Shown: piece after piece, positions 1 to 10,192 of the stretch | Layout of the letters: each line of letters starts with the position of its first letter | Position numbering within the stretch: position 1 is the first letter of the stretch | Source of the DNA: Uloborus plumipes | Lineage: Eukaryota > Arthropoda > Arachnida > Araneae > Uloboridae | Assembly: GCA_038373865.1 (NCBI GenBank) | Contig: JAXGGA010002215.1 | Coordinates: 1-64,000, forward strand | DNA: 64,000 nucleotides | Direction of reading: 5' to 3' | Notes under the pieces: model-generated | The model's database searches: none | The model's input: only the letters and a program-made list of their open reading frames with translations | What the model was told of the DNA's origin: nothing | Made by a program: the position numbers and the translations under genes

Positions 1-2672
1 CTACCAAAATTAATTTTACTTTGTTCCCTTTCAAAGACGTTATTTGAGCATTTTTACTGATATTTGTCAGATGCCTCAGAACTTTTATTTTATTTCTTTC
101 ATATTTGTTTCATGAGGTTTGTCCTTTACAACTTTTTTGCTCAATTGAACATGCATATTCTCCCCCCAGTGATTGTTACTGCTTTTGCAATTAATTTCTT
201 TCTCAATTGTATATGTAAGTATCCTCGGTTCACTGTTCGGTTGAGGTACCAGTGTTCCTTTAGGTATCTCTTTTTAGAAGCAGTGTCCTCTTGAGAAAAA
301 TTATAGTTTGCACTAACACAATCAAAAATAAAGTAATAAATAAACAACCATGAGAAAAAAAAACAAATAAATACCGAAATAAACGTATAAGACCGTAAAA
401 CTTAATCTGGGGGCAGAGACGAAAGATGGCAAATAATTACATTTTTTGGAAGCCAATTTCGAAAAGATTCCGAGGGAGAGTTGATGTTTTATTATTGTAA
501 AATATGCTTCAGTAACAAAGTGAGATGTTACTGATCCCTGGTATAACATGAACGTACAATATAATTACTAAAAATTATTGTGTAACGTAATGGATACAGC
601 AATACGAACTTATTAAGATAAACTTAATTCAGTGAAAACTAGACTTATTGGGCAAATATATAATTCTTTAAAGACACTTTTTTTATAATAGATTGAGATA
701 ATAGTTCGAAGAAAGCAATTAGATGTTGTGAAAGTTGACTAAATTACAAAATCTTTTAGGACATGCTTTTAAAAGTTTCTTTTGATAGGCATTCGTTCAT
801 ATGTTTGATGTTTGAAACACGATACCTTGCCTCTGAATCATGAAGCAAAATATTAATAGCAGATTGGTTTAAAGTAAAAATAAATCTGAAAGCAATGAAG
901 AATAGACCCGCTCGAATTTCCTTAATGAAAACTACTGACTGCAGTGATAAATCAAAGACAATAACTTATCTGAACCGAATGGCAAAGAAGGAAAGCTTGA
1001 ACAGTAGCGTTGTTTTCTGTAAATAATTGATTTGTTGTTTTGAGATTGATAAAGACTTTTAGTTTTTTTTCGTTGACATACATTCATACGCTTCTGACAA
1101 CAGCTATTATACCAATGATGAATGCATGCTGTATAAAATTACGTTATTTGTTTTTAATGTTTGAAAAGAATGTGTGTGCAGCCGAAATAGCTGCTGTTTC
1201 TTAATTGAATATCACCCACTGAGCATCAACCAAGTTTTTTGCAAGCAGCGTTTTTTCTTCTTCAGAAATATTTAATTGTTTCAAATGCAGTTTCTTTTTT
1301 ATTCTTGAACAACAAAGAAACACATTAATGACCAATTACTTCAAAATAAAAATATTCTAAAAGCACTTACTAAACGATGCGATTAAATTTCACTTTTAGA
1401 AACTATTCACTTCATTGATAAATCATCGCAATAAATCTATACTGAATGACCAAGAAGTGAGCCTCAAACAGGGGCACTGCTTTCTATGAATAATTAATTT
1501 GTTGCAAGTAACAACAATTGCTATGATTGATAAAGATTTAGGGCTTGTCACGTTGATTTACATGCGTATTAGAAACGAAAACCATGTATTAATGTCAGTA
1601 TTTACTGTTTAAATATTGTTAATAATTGCGTTTAAAAATGAATTAGTTATTTGTCTTATTTTCCTAGCTGATTCTCATTGGCAGACAATGCTGCTGCTCC
1701 AGACTTGAGAATCACTTATGCATTAGATGCAATTTTTTTTATATCTAATAACGAATCATAATAATTTTTCAACCCTCTCGACGTAATTCGTAGCACTTAT
1801 TAGTGCGGAAAAAAAGCGCAATTTAAATTCGTTGTTTTAAAGAGTGGTCTAATTATCGTATTTCTGCCGCATTTGCAAAGGAAATGCAGTGCTATCACCC
1901 GTTTTTGCTACCTGCAGTTGAGGAATTTTATGAACTATACCGCTTTCCACTTGGTAGGAAGTGGTTTGAAAAATGAACCGTTTTGGTTTTGTTTTTTACT
2001 CTGTATGAGATTTTTCTTAACGCGATACGCGTAAATGCCTACAAATGAGCCAGCCTTTTTATCATTGTAAATGTGCACTTCGGTTTTGATCTGAATTTGT
2101 CAGAAGCTAAATGTTATTTACTCTAATATTTGTCCTACAATTTGTAGGAGAATTTTTATTTTAAAACATCTTTCTTCTTCAAAAAAAAAAAAGACCATGG
2201 ATGTATTTATACATAACTACGCTTAGTATCAAACTTATTTCTGAGTTTCTGGCTCCGTCGTATAAGCTTTTAAAGTTAAGAAGTATAAAATCCTTCTTTT
2301 TTCTTACAAAAAAATTGCACGCTTGATTCTAATTAATAGTTCAAAGAGTGAAACAACAAAGTTCATGTGCAGAAAGTTACCGCAAAACAAAGGCAAAACT
2401 AAAAGCAATATACCAAAAGCTCGGTTATGACATCTTGTGACTGCAGTTTCGTCCTTATTAGGAACGCATCAATCAGGAATAGTCAGAAACTGAGCTGGAG
2501 GCAAATGTCCTCTCTTTCTCGCTGAGATTACCTTCAAACTGGTGGATAAGATTAATTTACCGAACAAACGAGCGTCCACATCCCATACTGGGGTTCAACT
2601 CAAAAAGAGAAGGCAAAAGCTTACCTAATATGCAGAATATTACCTCATAAGCCAGGGCAAGGCAATTACTAA
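1..2672. other. AT-rich noncoding stretch
   Basis: I see no gene, RNA gene or bounded transposon here. The open frames at 64-294, 141-347 and 322-549 are short, AT-driven and low-complexity in composition, with no recognisable motif. The only structure is the degenerate duplication listed separately at 871-1650 and a small inverted repeat near 2139 (TCCTACAATTTGTAGGA). Confidence 0.6.
871..1650. repeat. degenerate two-copy tandem duplication, period ~480 bp
   Basis: Two stretches, about 871-1180 and 1346-1650, follow the same order of recognisable pieces. These are AAAATAAA with scattered matches, ACTRMTTCA-type text followed by TTGATAAATCA, then GAATRRCMAAGAAG, then TCTRTRAATAATTRATTTGTTG, then GATTGATAAAGA, then GTTGATWTACAT. 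Identity is clearly below 80 percent with indels, so the duplication is old. It could be two copies of an unknown dispersed repeat rather than a true tandem event. Confidence 0.45.
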
Positions 2673-3604
2673 TACAGTAAACTTTCGATTATCCGCGAGC
2701 GGATTATGCGTGGGGCGGATTATCCGCGAGGATCTCGGGAAAGCAATAAACACTATTAACAGATTTTTTCGAATGTTTTTCTTAACATTTCTTACCCAAG
2801 AATGTGGTGTACTTCTTCCAATTATTTTTTTAAATGGGCATTATCGTAAGCCCCAAAGCAGAATACTTAGTGATGTTCTGCGACGCAAAATTATTTGCCC
2901 AAAATTGTTCTGCAAGATAGATTTATACATTATATATTTACCGTCAAAATGTTACCAAAAAGTGTTTTCTCATTTTTTATACACATAATATATACATCAT
3001 GTAATCGACTGTAACAGTGTGAACATCCAACAGTTCAAATTAACTACCATAAGAAAAGAATGAGGCTCACACTGGTTGTTGACAACATAATTCAATGTAG
3101 CAAGCTAATCACGGCAGTTATACTATCTATATTTTTTAAAAAATATATCAGAATGAATGCAATTGTTTATTTTATTTCCAAAAGGCTTGTAACAGAGTGG
3201 ACAATTTAAAACATAGAATAGTGTTTTTTGGGGATTTTTTTTTTCATTTGCGTAATAATAAACTGCAGAAATCGTGTCAGAAGCATCTTTTGTGCACTGC
3301 AGTGTCATTTATTTTGTTGTTACATTTCAGTTTAATTTTAAATCACGTTAAAAATTCTAGCAATTTGAAGCTGGGACCCGTCATTTTCTCCTTCTTCAGA
3401 TAATTTTTGTTGTGTCCTTTCTAAATGGATTATACCTAATCAATTGATACTTGATGGCACAAAATTAAATGAAGAACCAATAAAAAATACACTTAATGGG
3501 GTGGGAGTTTTTAATATTGATTTTAAAAAATTCTTTAGTGTCGGACATGATTTTACCATTTTCGTTGGAATAACCCATATGTGCTTGCGTACTTACATGC
3601 TGTC

Positions 3605-3606
<2 letters not shown>

Positions 3607-3640
<34 letters not shown>
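3607..3640. repeat. (TG)n microsatellite
   Basis: An uninterrupted TG dinucleotide run of about 17 units lies inside the pogo-like element. It creates artificial Cys/Val-rich open frames across 3444-3793, which I do not treat as genes. Confidence 0.95.
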
Positions 3641-3641
<1 letters not shown>

Positions 3642-4639
3642 TGTTTCTTTTTTCTTTAAAGAACTGGAATAGAGAGAGCCGCGAAATTATTTGCACTGTT
3701 GTCAGCCTTCGACGAATGTTTCAAGTCATCAAAGAACACCAGAAAGGAAGTTGTAATACCTCTTTCTTTGGGCCACACCAGATTTACTCATAGACACCTG
3801 TTTTGCCCTTATGTAACACACGTAATGTCAATCAGACCGTATTGCATATACAATGGAGATAGCCTCGCGATTGTCCAAATTTCAATCATATTCATTTCAG
3901 ATTCTTTAGTCATTTTCATCTTTCTTTGAAAGACTTGTTAGGGAAATTGTTCCTTCTTCAGCAGTTTGGATTTCTGTTTTTTACTATTCAAAATTTAAAA
4001 CTTCATTCATGTGTTGATTTCAGCAAAAATTTTCTTAATTCTACAGGTTCTTTCTTCAAACATTTTCATTTTGACACCTTTACTTTTAAACAATTGTATA
4101 ATATTATTAATATGCAAATAGCCTATTAAGGCTTTTATGCCAAAAATCCAACCAAGTCAACTTAATTTTTTAATATCATGGTAAAGACAAAAATTATTTT
4201 TTAAATTTGTTTCATTTTTCTATGAAGAGTTTGAATTGAAAGATTTCATAAAGTTTGTAAATATTTCTTGCTTTATTTTCATTAATTAATATTTTAAATG
4301 CTTTAGTTTGACAAATATATTTGTAATTATGTTATTAATGCTTACTATATATATACATTATCGGTTCAGAAATTCAGTTCAAAAAACTCAAGTTCAAAAA
4401 TTTCAAGCTCGGCATCGGGACGTTAACTAATTTCCAGATAGCAGAACAAATGTTAAAAAACATTTTTCCGATTGGGGGGGGGGGGGGGGGCTTGGATTAA
4501 ACCTATTTTCCTAATTTTAGCCTGAAGTTAATTGTTTCAAATATAAATACTTCGTCCCCGCGATTCTATCAAGCGAAAAAATTGTTTTAAAATAATTTGA
4601 ATGACTATTTTTACTTCAAGCTCCGTCAGAAATTCTGCG

Positions 4640-5935
4640 GCCAAAATGTGAAATCCCGAAATATTTGAAAGGAGACTCCCCTCCCCCTCCACCCCGCGTT
4701 TCTCTTACGCGAAAAAAATGTTTTAAACATCATTTGAATAAATAATTTTCATTTTTTATAATATAATATTATAATTTCATAATAAAGATTCGTCACAGCA
4801 GTTCTGCTGTCAAAACGCAAAGAGAACTTCAAGCGAACACCCCCCCCCCCCGCCATTTATTGATGAGTAACGATTTATTGTTTCAAAGAAAATTTGAGAA
4901 GCTAATTTGTTCTGGAAGTTTCGTTGCTGACGTTCTGTGGCCAAAATGTGAAAGCCCGTAGAACTTTAAACGAAGCCTGCGTCCCTCGATTCTCTCAACA
5001 GGAAAAGTTAATAGTTTTGAACATCATTTGAATAACTAATCTGCACTGCAAGTTTCGTCTCTGAAGTTCTGCGGCCAAAATGTGAAAGATCGCGAAACTT
5101 CAAGCGAATATCCCCCCCCCCCTTCCCGCGATTCTCTCACGAGGAAAAAATGTGAAGTTCTGCGGATAAAATGTGTATGCCCGCAGAATTTCAAACGAAG
5201 CCCGTTTTCCCGCGATTCTTTAACACGGAAAAATTAATTGTTTAAAACATAATTTGAATAACTATAGTTTGTACTGCAAGTTTCGTCACTGAAGTTCTGT
5301 GGATAAAATGTGTAGGCCCCCAGCAGAACTTCAAACGAATTCCGCTCCCCGCGACTCTTTAACGTGGAAGAATTAATTGTTTTAAACATAATTTAAAAAA
5401 CTATTTGTACTACACGCTTCGTCACTGAAGTTCTGCGGCCAAAATGTGAAAGCCCGAAGAATTTCAAGCGAAGCTTCCGTCCCCGCGATTCCCTCATGAG
5501 GAAACATGGTTTTAAACATAATTGAATATCTGATAGAAAAACAAAGTGTCGTCACTGAAGTTCTGCGGATAAAATGTGAAGACCTGCAACACTTCAATTG
5601 AAAATCTGCGCCCCTGCGACTCTCTTGCGAAAAAATTGTTTCAAACATAATTTGAAGAACTGATTTGTGTACCTACCGCAAGCTTCGTCACTTAAGATCT
5701 GCGGCCAAAATGTCAAGGCTCGCAAAATTTCAGACTAAGTTTGCGTTCCCGCGATTTTCATGCGGAAAAAAAATAATCGTTGGAAACATTATTTGAATAA
5801 CGAATGTGTTCTGCAAGTTTCGTAGCTAAAGTTCTGTTGCCCAAATAAGAAGGACTGCAGAACTTTAAACGAAGTCTGAGCAAAAGTCATCCCTGAAGTT
5901 CTGCGGAAAAACAGGAAGGTCCTCAGAAGCTCAAG
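4640..5935. repeat. ~135-bp minisatellite, about 9-10 diverged copies
   Basis: The landmark TTCTGCGGCCAAAATGTGAA (or its GGATAAAATGTG variant) recurs at about 4941, 5075, 5166, 5303, 5439, 5569 and 5705. Spacings are 134, 91, 137, 136, 130 and 136. Weaker copies lie near 4642, 4810, 5835 and 5900. Each unit also carries CGCGATTCTCTCACG, a GAAAAATTAATTGTTTTAAACAT-like stretch and TTTCGTCACTGAAG. One unit is shortened to ~91 bp. Several units contain poly-C tracts of 9-12 bases. The array sits inside the decayed pogo-like element. Confidence 0.85.
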
Positions 5936-6007
5936 TCAAGTCGTCCGCACGTCTGCTGTGGTCCATATGGCACTGCCATATAAGTCGATAGCACGATAAG
6001 TCGATAA

Positions 6008-6059
6008 GCAGGCAGTAATGTCGGTAGCCTGGCATTACGGCACCGACATTATTGCCTGC
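6008..6059. repeat. 18-bp-stem inverted repeat (hairpin)
   Basis: The left arm GCAGGCAGTAATGTCGGT (6008-6025) pairs with ACCGACATTATTGCCTGC (6042-6059) with one mismatch and a 16-base loop. It is preceded by a short direct repeat of ATAAGTCGATA and followed by long poly-T runs at about 6092-6190. It may be a relic of the TIRs of another small element. No function is assigned. Confidence 0.8.
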
Positions 6060-6091
6060 TGCTCTGCGAGACATGGGCTACGAGCGAAACG

Positions 6092-6190
6092 TTTTTTTTT
6101 CTTTTTTTTTTTTTTTTTTTGCTTTCGAACGCTAACTTTTTTTTTTTTTTTTGCGCGCTTTCGAACTAAAACGGATTTTTTTTTTTTGCC
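6092..6190. repeat. three poly-T runs separated by related TTTCGAAC spacers
   Basis: Runs of T (about 28, 19 and 17 bases with a few interruptions) alternate with GCTTTCGAACGCTAAC and GCGCTTTCGAACTAAAACGG. The block looks like a small slippage-prone tandem array. It generates the spurious Phe- or Lys-rich frames on both strands. Confidence 0.8.
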
Positions 6191-6520
6191 TAATTTTGAA
6201 TACAATTGTTCTGCAGCCCTGATGTCTGTTCTGCGACGTACGTCGCCGATTTTGCAGTATTCTGCTTTCGGGATCGTAAGTACCACTTCTTTATAGATTT
6301 TATATGCTTGAGAGCCTCAAATACAAATAATTTTTTATGCTGTACCTATCGTCACTGTTTGTACATATCACGTTTTAAGTGTAATGCAATTTTTTTTAAG
6401 CAAAAGACATTTTTATCTTCTTTACCCCTTATGCTATGCTTTTTTCGCATTATCCGCGATTTTCATTATCCCCCGATACTCGAGCCACCCAATTCCGTGG
6501 ATAATCGGGAGTGTACTATA

Positions 6521-8163
6521 GTTCTACCTTTAAACAACCAGCAAAGCTTTTCAAAATTCTAGCGGTTGCAATGAAATAAGTGTAAAGTAGCCAAGGAATT
6601 CCTAATTAAAAAACCATACAATGCTGTAATAAATAAAAATAAATAAATATTTAGCAATCGAAAGAGCATGGCAAAATTAAGTCTTAAAGTCTGCCGAAAT
6701 TTTTAAATGAAAGTAGTAAGATTTAGAGAGTCTAAGCAATGACAGCATTCTTTTACATGATTTGTAGAGAGATGAACACATAACACATGAAGTCGGTGAA
6801 ATTACGTGATCAATTTCTCGCCAAGTCTTTAAATTTGGAGCTTCTTTTTTTTTAATTTCTGCAGATTTTGAGACTTTACATCTCAACAGTAGGTGGACGA
6901 GGGAAAATACTTTTTGCATCAAAATATGTCTTGATCTGCTCTTTCGGTTGATTTCTATTAGTTTATTCTTCATTTATAGATTAGTCGTGTGATTTTCTGG
7001 TATGATATAATAGCTATTATAGTGACACAGGCGCTCCTTACATCTAACGCAATGTTTCCTGGTTTTCTTCAAAGCTGGACGGAAATTCAAGATTGTATGA
7101 ATGTCCTCTGAAAATAAACATATATTCATAGAGCAAAGGCAAAGTTTTGTTAGAACTTTGGAGGCATTTCATCATTGCCGTAGCCGGCTTGTACTTGATA
7201 CAATTTCAAAATCAGTCAAGAACATTCTGAAATACCAACAACACATTCCCTCACTTTCTACACACACGTCTAATAGCAACGAAGCATCCATTTATCAAGT
7301 AAAGTTCAAAACAGAAGTCAATAGGCAAACATCGCACAGAAACTGTTAAAATTTTTACAGTATATATGTCTCTTTTAATTTAAATGCGTTTGCCTCAAGA
7401 AACATCTGTCAAAACTTGATGCATGCCCTAAAGTTGAAGATTCCACAGTATGGCTCCACCCTTTATGTAAAATCTCTAGACTAGTGTTATACGCACTATA
7501 GAATTGTCTAATTACATTTAATGCTTTCATATATGCGGCTTCTCCCTTATCATCAGTTGCGCTATCGTATTTTTCTTCCTCACTGATTGTCTCATCCGTC
7601 ATTTTCTTCTGCAGATACAGCATCTCCTTTGGCATTGACGCTGTCTTGAAAGTAAAGTTTCACCCCCATCCGTTTCTACGAAATCAGTGCGTTATTTATT
7701 TATTTTTTTACAATCTTAAAAATATTCTGTCATTTTAATAATAAACCCAAGCCTCACGTTGTTCAGATGCATCAATTATGCGCTCACGAGGTTATCCCCG
7801 GGGAATACCTTCATCAATCGAAGCATCAGCACATATAAACTCTCCTCCAGAAGTTTGTTGCCTACACTTTTGCAACATGCTACATCATATAGTTTGAATT
7901 ATTCATAATTTTCTTCATGAAAACAAGGGAAATAAGCGATAAACTTTTACTCATGGCATTCATTTTTTTATTCTGAGTTACTGCAAAGCTTGAATTAAGT
8001 AGGTAACAGTCGTATACTTAATACAGTCTAACTGAAAAGCTAATTTGAACTATTCGTTACAATAATGCTTACTTTTTAATGGAGGTTTGCAACCATGTGA
8101 TTGCATTTCATTAAAAAAAAAAGAAACATGGCTTTATAATTTTTATAAGCAGGTTCAAGATAA
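6521..8163. other. noncoding stretch without a bounded element
   Basis: The DNA is AT-rich and the only coding-like signal is the minus-strand frame at 7375-7640, listed separately. The frames at 6677-6973 (-) and 7101-7349 (+) show no motif I recognise. No TIR pair was found. Confidence 0.5.
7375..7640 (-). pseudogene. possible pogo/Tigger-type transposase C-terminal remnant
   Basis: The minus-strand frame reads an acidic segment (DETISEEEKYDSATDD) followed by EAAYMKALNVIRQFYSAYN. In pogo/Tigger transposases the DDE domain is followed by an acidic tail and then a short helix of the type ..EAL..L...R.F... The overlapping upstream frame (SVNAKGDAVSAEEN) is also acidic, which would fit a frameshifted tail. 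No catalytic region is visible upstream and no TIRs bracket it. The resemblance is by eye only. It could be a chance frame. Confidence 0.35.
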
Positions 8164-8429
8164 TAATTGAAGGGCTCGGGCGTAAGTTGTAGTATCTGAC
8201 AAAATTGTAAAACTCGAATCATTTGCATGGAAAACTATGGTATGTGGGCATATGAACAGAAATATTACAGGGTTTTAGAAATAAACACATCCCTTAATAT
8301 TGCACCTACACACATACTTTGTTTTTAAAATCAAAATACTTCCTACAGTAATATTTCGAAATGTTCACGAGCCATATCTTTGAATTAAAAAATGCAGTTA
8401 CCACTATTTACACCCGAGCCCTTCAATTA
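8164..8429. mobile_element. 266-bp inverted-repeat MITE
   Basis: TAATTGAAGGGCTCGGG at the left end is matched exactly by the reverse complement of the right end (CCCGAGCCCTTCAATTA). The TIRs continue with imperfect matching for about 35 bases (GTAA.TTGTAGTA versus GTAAATAGTGGTAA). The interior is noncoding. The superfamily is unclear because the outermost TAA/TTA could be either a target duplication or part of the TIR. Confidence 0.7.
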
Positions 8430-9120
8430 CTTATCGTAGTTAAGGATTTCGTAGTTATTCTCAGTTCTTCAATGCATAATCAACACAAACTTGGTTATCG
8501 TTAAGCTCAGAAAAAAATCAAAAATCTTCAAAAATATAAATTAACTATCTTTCAAAATGCAGATTTATTCAATCTGGTCATTTTATTATTGTATTATTAA
8601 TGAACTATAAATGATTAGCTTTGAGCTGATATAATAGCATAATAAGTAGAGTAAAGCAGAGTAACAACAATCTGCCAACTAATCCGCTCACTCAAACATC
8701 TCTCAATAGAATATAACTGAAAACGAGAGATCGGTATAATGAAATTTTAATCTTAACTTTTCTTAGCCGTGAACATTCTTCTAAACACAGTTGTGTTGTT
8801 GCAATGAAAAAGAAAAGGTGATGATAAACCGCATATTATTTCTCAAAAGTGCTTTTAGGGGGTTCGCCATAGCTTCCTTAATACTTCACCAAACTTCAAA
8901 AATAAAACATCCTCTTAAAGATTTGTTGACCCATATCAGCGAAAAATAAACAAACACGTTATAGTTTTTGATGTTTCTCAAATAAAAAACAGATTTTTAA
9001 CTACATTTATAGAGCACGTTTGTATCGGGTCAGCTAGTATAAGAAAATCATGAAAATATATTAGTAACTCTCCCAGTACGAAAAATATAAAATACTTTTA
9101 GATACAAATTTGTTAATTAG
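8430..9120. other. AT-rich noncoding stretch
   Basis: I find no gene or paired TIR here. Its last part contains the Helitron-like 3' terminus listed at 9015-9037. Confidence 0.5.
9015..9037 (+). mobile_element. possible Helitron 3' terminus
   Basis: CACGTTTGTATCGGGTCAGC is followed by CTAG and then T. This resembles the 3' end of the well-supported Helitron at 47179 (CGTTTGCCGGGTCAACTAG then T), and Helitrons end in CTRR before a T. The terminal hairpin is weak and no 5' end can be placed upstream, so this is a truncated or decayed copy at best. Confidence 0.4.
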
Positions 9121-9403
9121 CTACAGGTGCGCCGGCCACCTTGTCTAGTGGTCAGAGCAGTCTGCCACAGATGATGTGGTCCCGGGTTCGAGTCCCGGCT
9201 TGGACACGGATGTGCTTTCTCTCTCCTGTCCTTGTCCTTTCTTTGCATGAGTGTGTTGTTGTGCTGTGAAAGGTTGCCTACCCTATAAAATGGTACCTAT
9301 GGCATGAGTGTACTGTGGAAGTCGGGCTTCACACCAAATTAGTTGCAAAAGTGAAGCAGCGCACCTCAAATTGCCAGCCTGGCTGGCATAAGACAACTAC
9401 AGG
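9121..9403 (+). mobile_element. tRNA-derived SINE with 7-bp target duplication
   Basis: CTACAGG occurs on both sides (9121-9127 and 9397-9403). The head at about 9130-9210 is tRNA-like. Box A is in TTGTCTAGTGGTCAGAGC. Box B lies in a good T-arm, CCGGG TTCGAGT CCCGG. An unrelated body follows (TTGTCCTTTCTTTGCATGAG and onward), ending near GCCAGCCTGGCTGGCATAAG. Head, body and duplication together are the standard SINE structure transcribed by Pol III. A genuine tRNA gene is unlikely because the acceptor stem does not pair well and the sequence runs on into the body. It should depend on an unidentified LINE for mobilisation. Confidence 0.8.
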
Positions 9404-10179
9404 GGCAGAAAATTTTCTTTATTTTTTAATGATTTATCATCTTAATGTCTAAAAACAATTTGATTTATTATAATAGTGTTCCCTTTGTCCTAATCGTCAT
9501 TGAAATTAGGTGCAGTAAAAATATTCACAACATATAGACACATACGATTAACTATATAAGTAGTTTCTGTATGTATTTGTTTGCCCGCTGGTCAGCATAA
9601 TTTATATCGAAGTCGAAAACCAAGATTGCTTGTTCTAACGAAAAAATTCGCTCTTTTTAAATAAACAAAGTGATAAAACTAGTACTCAGAACTGTTTGCG
9701 AAAATTCCATTTCTTTTAATAATAACCCCATCCAGATTCTTTTTTTTCCTTTTTATTATTTCTTCAGCATTATCTTCAACCTTTTCCCCAGCATAAATCT
9801 CTTGTCTGAGCCGTACTTTAGTTTCAATAAACGAGGCTTTCATCTAACCGTCCAAAAGAAAATGAAATAAAAAAAAAGAGAAGGCAAATAGCCCTCCTGT
9901 GTAAATGACGCAAGAATGGCAATTTCGTTGTTTGCCAAGCTTTGGGAGAATAAGTACTTTCCTGCAGCTCTTAGATGTATTTTAGAATTAGGTGCTTGTA
10001 GTTGTTTAGCAGTTTTAAGAGTAAGTATGGGATGGAGGAAAAAGAGGACACTTATTCATAACTTTTTTTAAAAAGTTTCTCTGATTTACTTTATAACCAT
10101 AGTAAACATATAAGCATTGAGTAAATTATAAATAAAAAAAAACTTTGTGCTTGAAAAAATAAAAGAAAATAACACTATA
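9404..10179. other. noncoding stretch
   Basis: AT-rich DNA with no recognisable element ends or coding signal. The 66-codon frame at 9670-9870 is Phe/Asn-rich and shows no motif. Confidence 0.5.
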
Positions 10180-10192
10180 GGGCAATTCCACG

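Larger units (their letters stand above)
2675..6518. mobile_element. decayed pogo/Tigger-like DNA transposon
   Basis: The left end reads TA then CAGTAAACTTTCGATTATCC. The reverse complement of the right end reads TAGTACACTCCCGATTATCC next to TA. Both TIRs continue with reiterated copies of a CGGATTATCCGCG-like motif. TA target, CAGT-type ends and these TIRs fit the pogo/Tigger branch of Tc1/mariner (established knowledge). No transposase can be read inside. Much of the interior is a minisatellite (4640-5935) plus homopolymer-rich DNA. The frames at 2710-2988 and 6206-6562 are terminal TIR-region sequence, not genes. Family assignment is an inference from the ends. Confidence 0.65.

Noticed and set aside
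3444..3793. Two plus-strand frames containing Cys-Val repeats
   Set aside because: They are read through a TG microsatellite.
4640..5935. Regularly spaced repeats considered as a CRISPR array
   Set aside because: The whole ~135-bp unit repeats without unique spacers and the context is eukaryotic, so it is a minisatellite.
6018..6296. Overlapping plus and minus open frames rich in Phe or Lys
   Set aside because: Produced by poly-T runs; no domain.
10174..10187. CACTATAGGGCAATTCC looks like the end of a phage T7 promoter in a cloning vector
   Set aside because: The sequence upstream lacks the rest of the promoter, and the match diverges from common vector polylinkers. It is explained by a TA followed by the GGGCAATTCCA element end.
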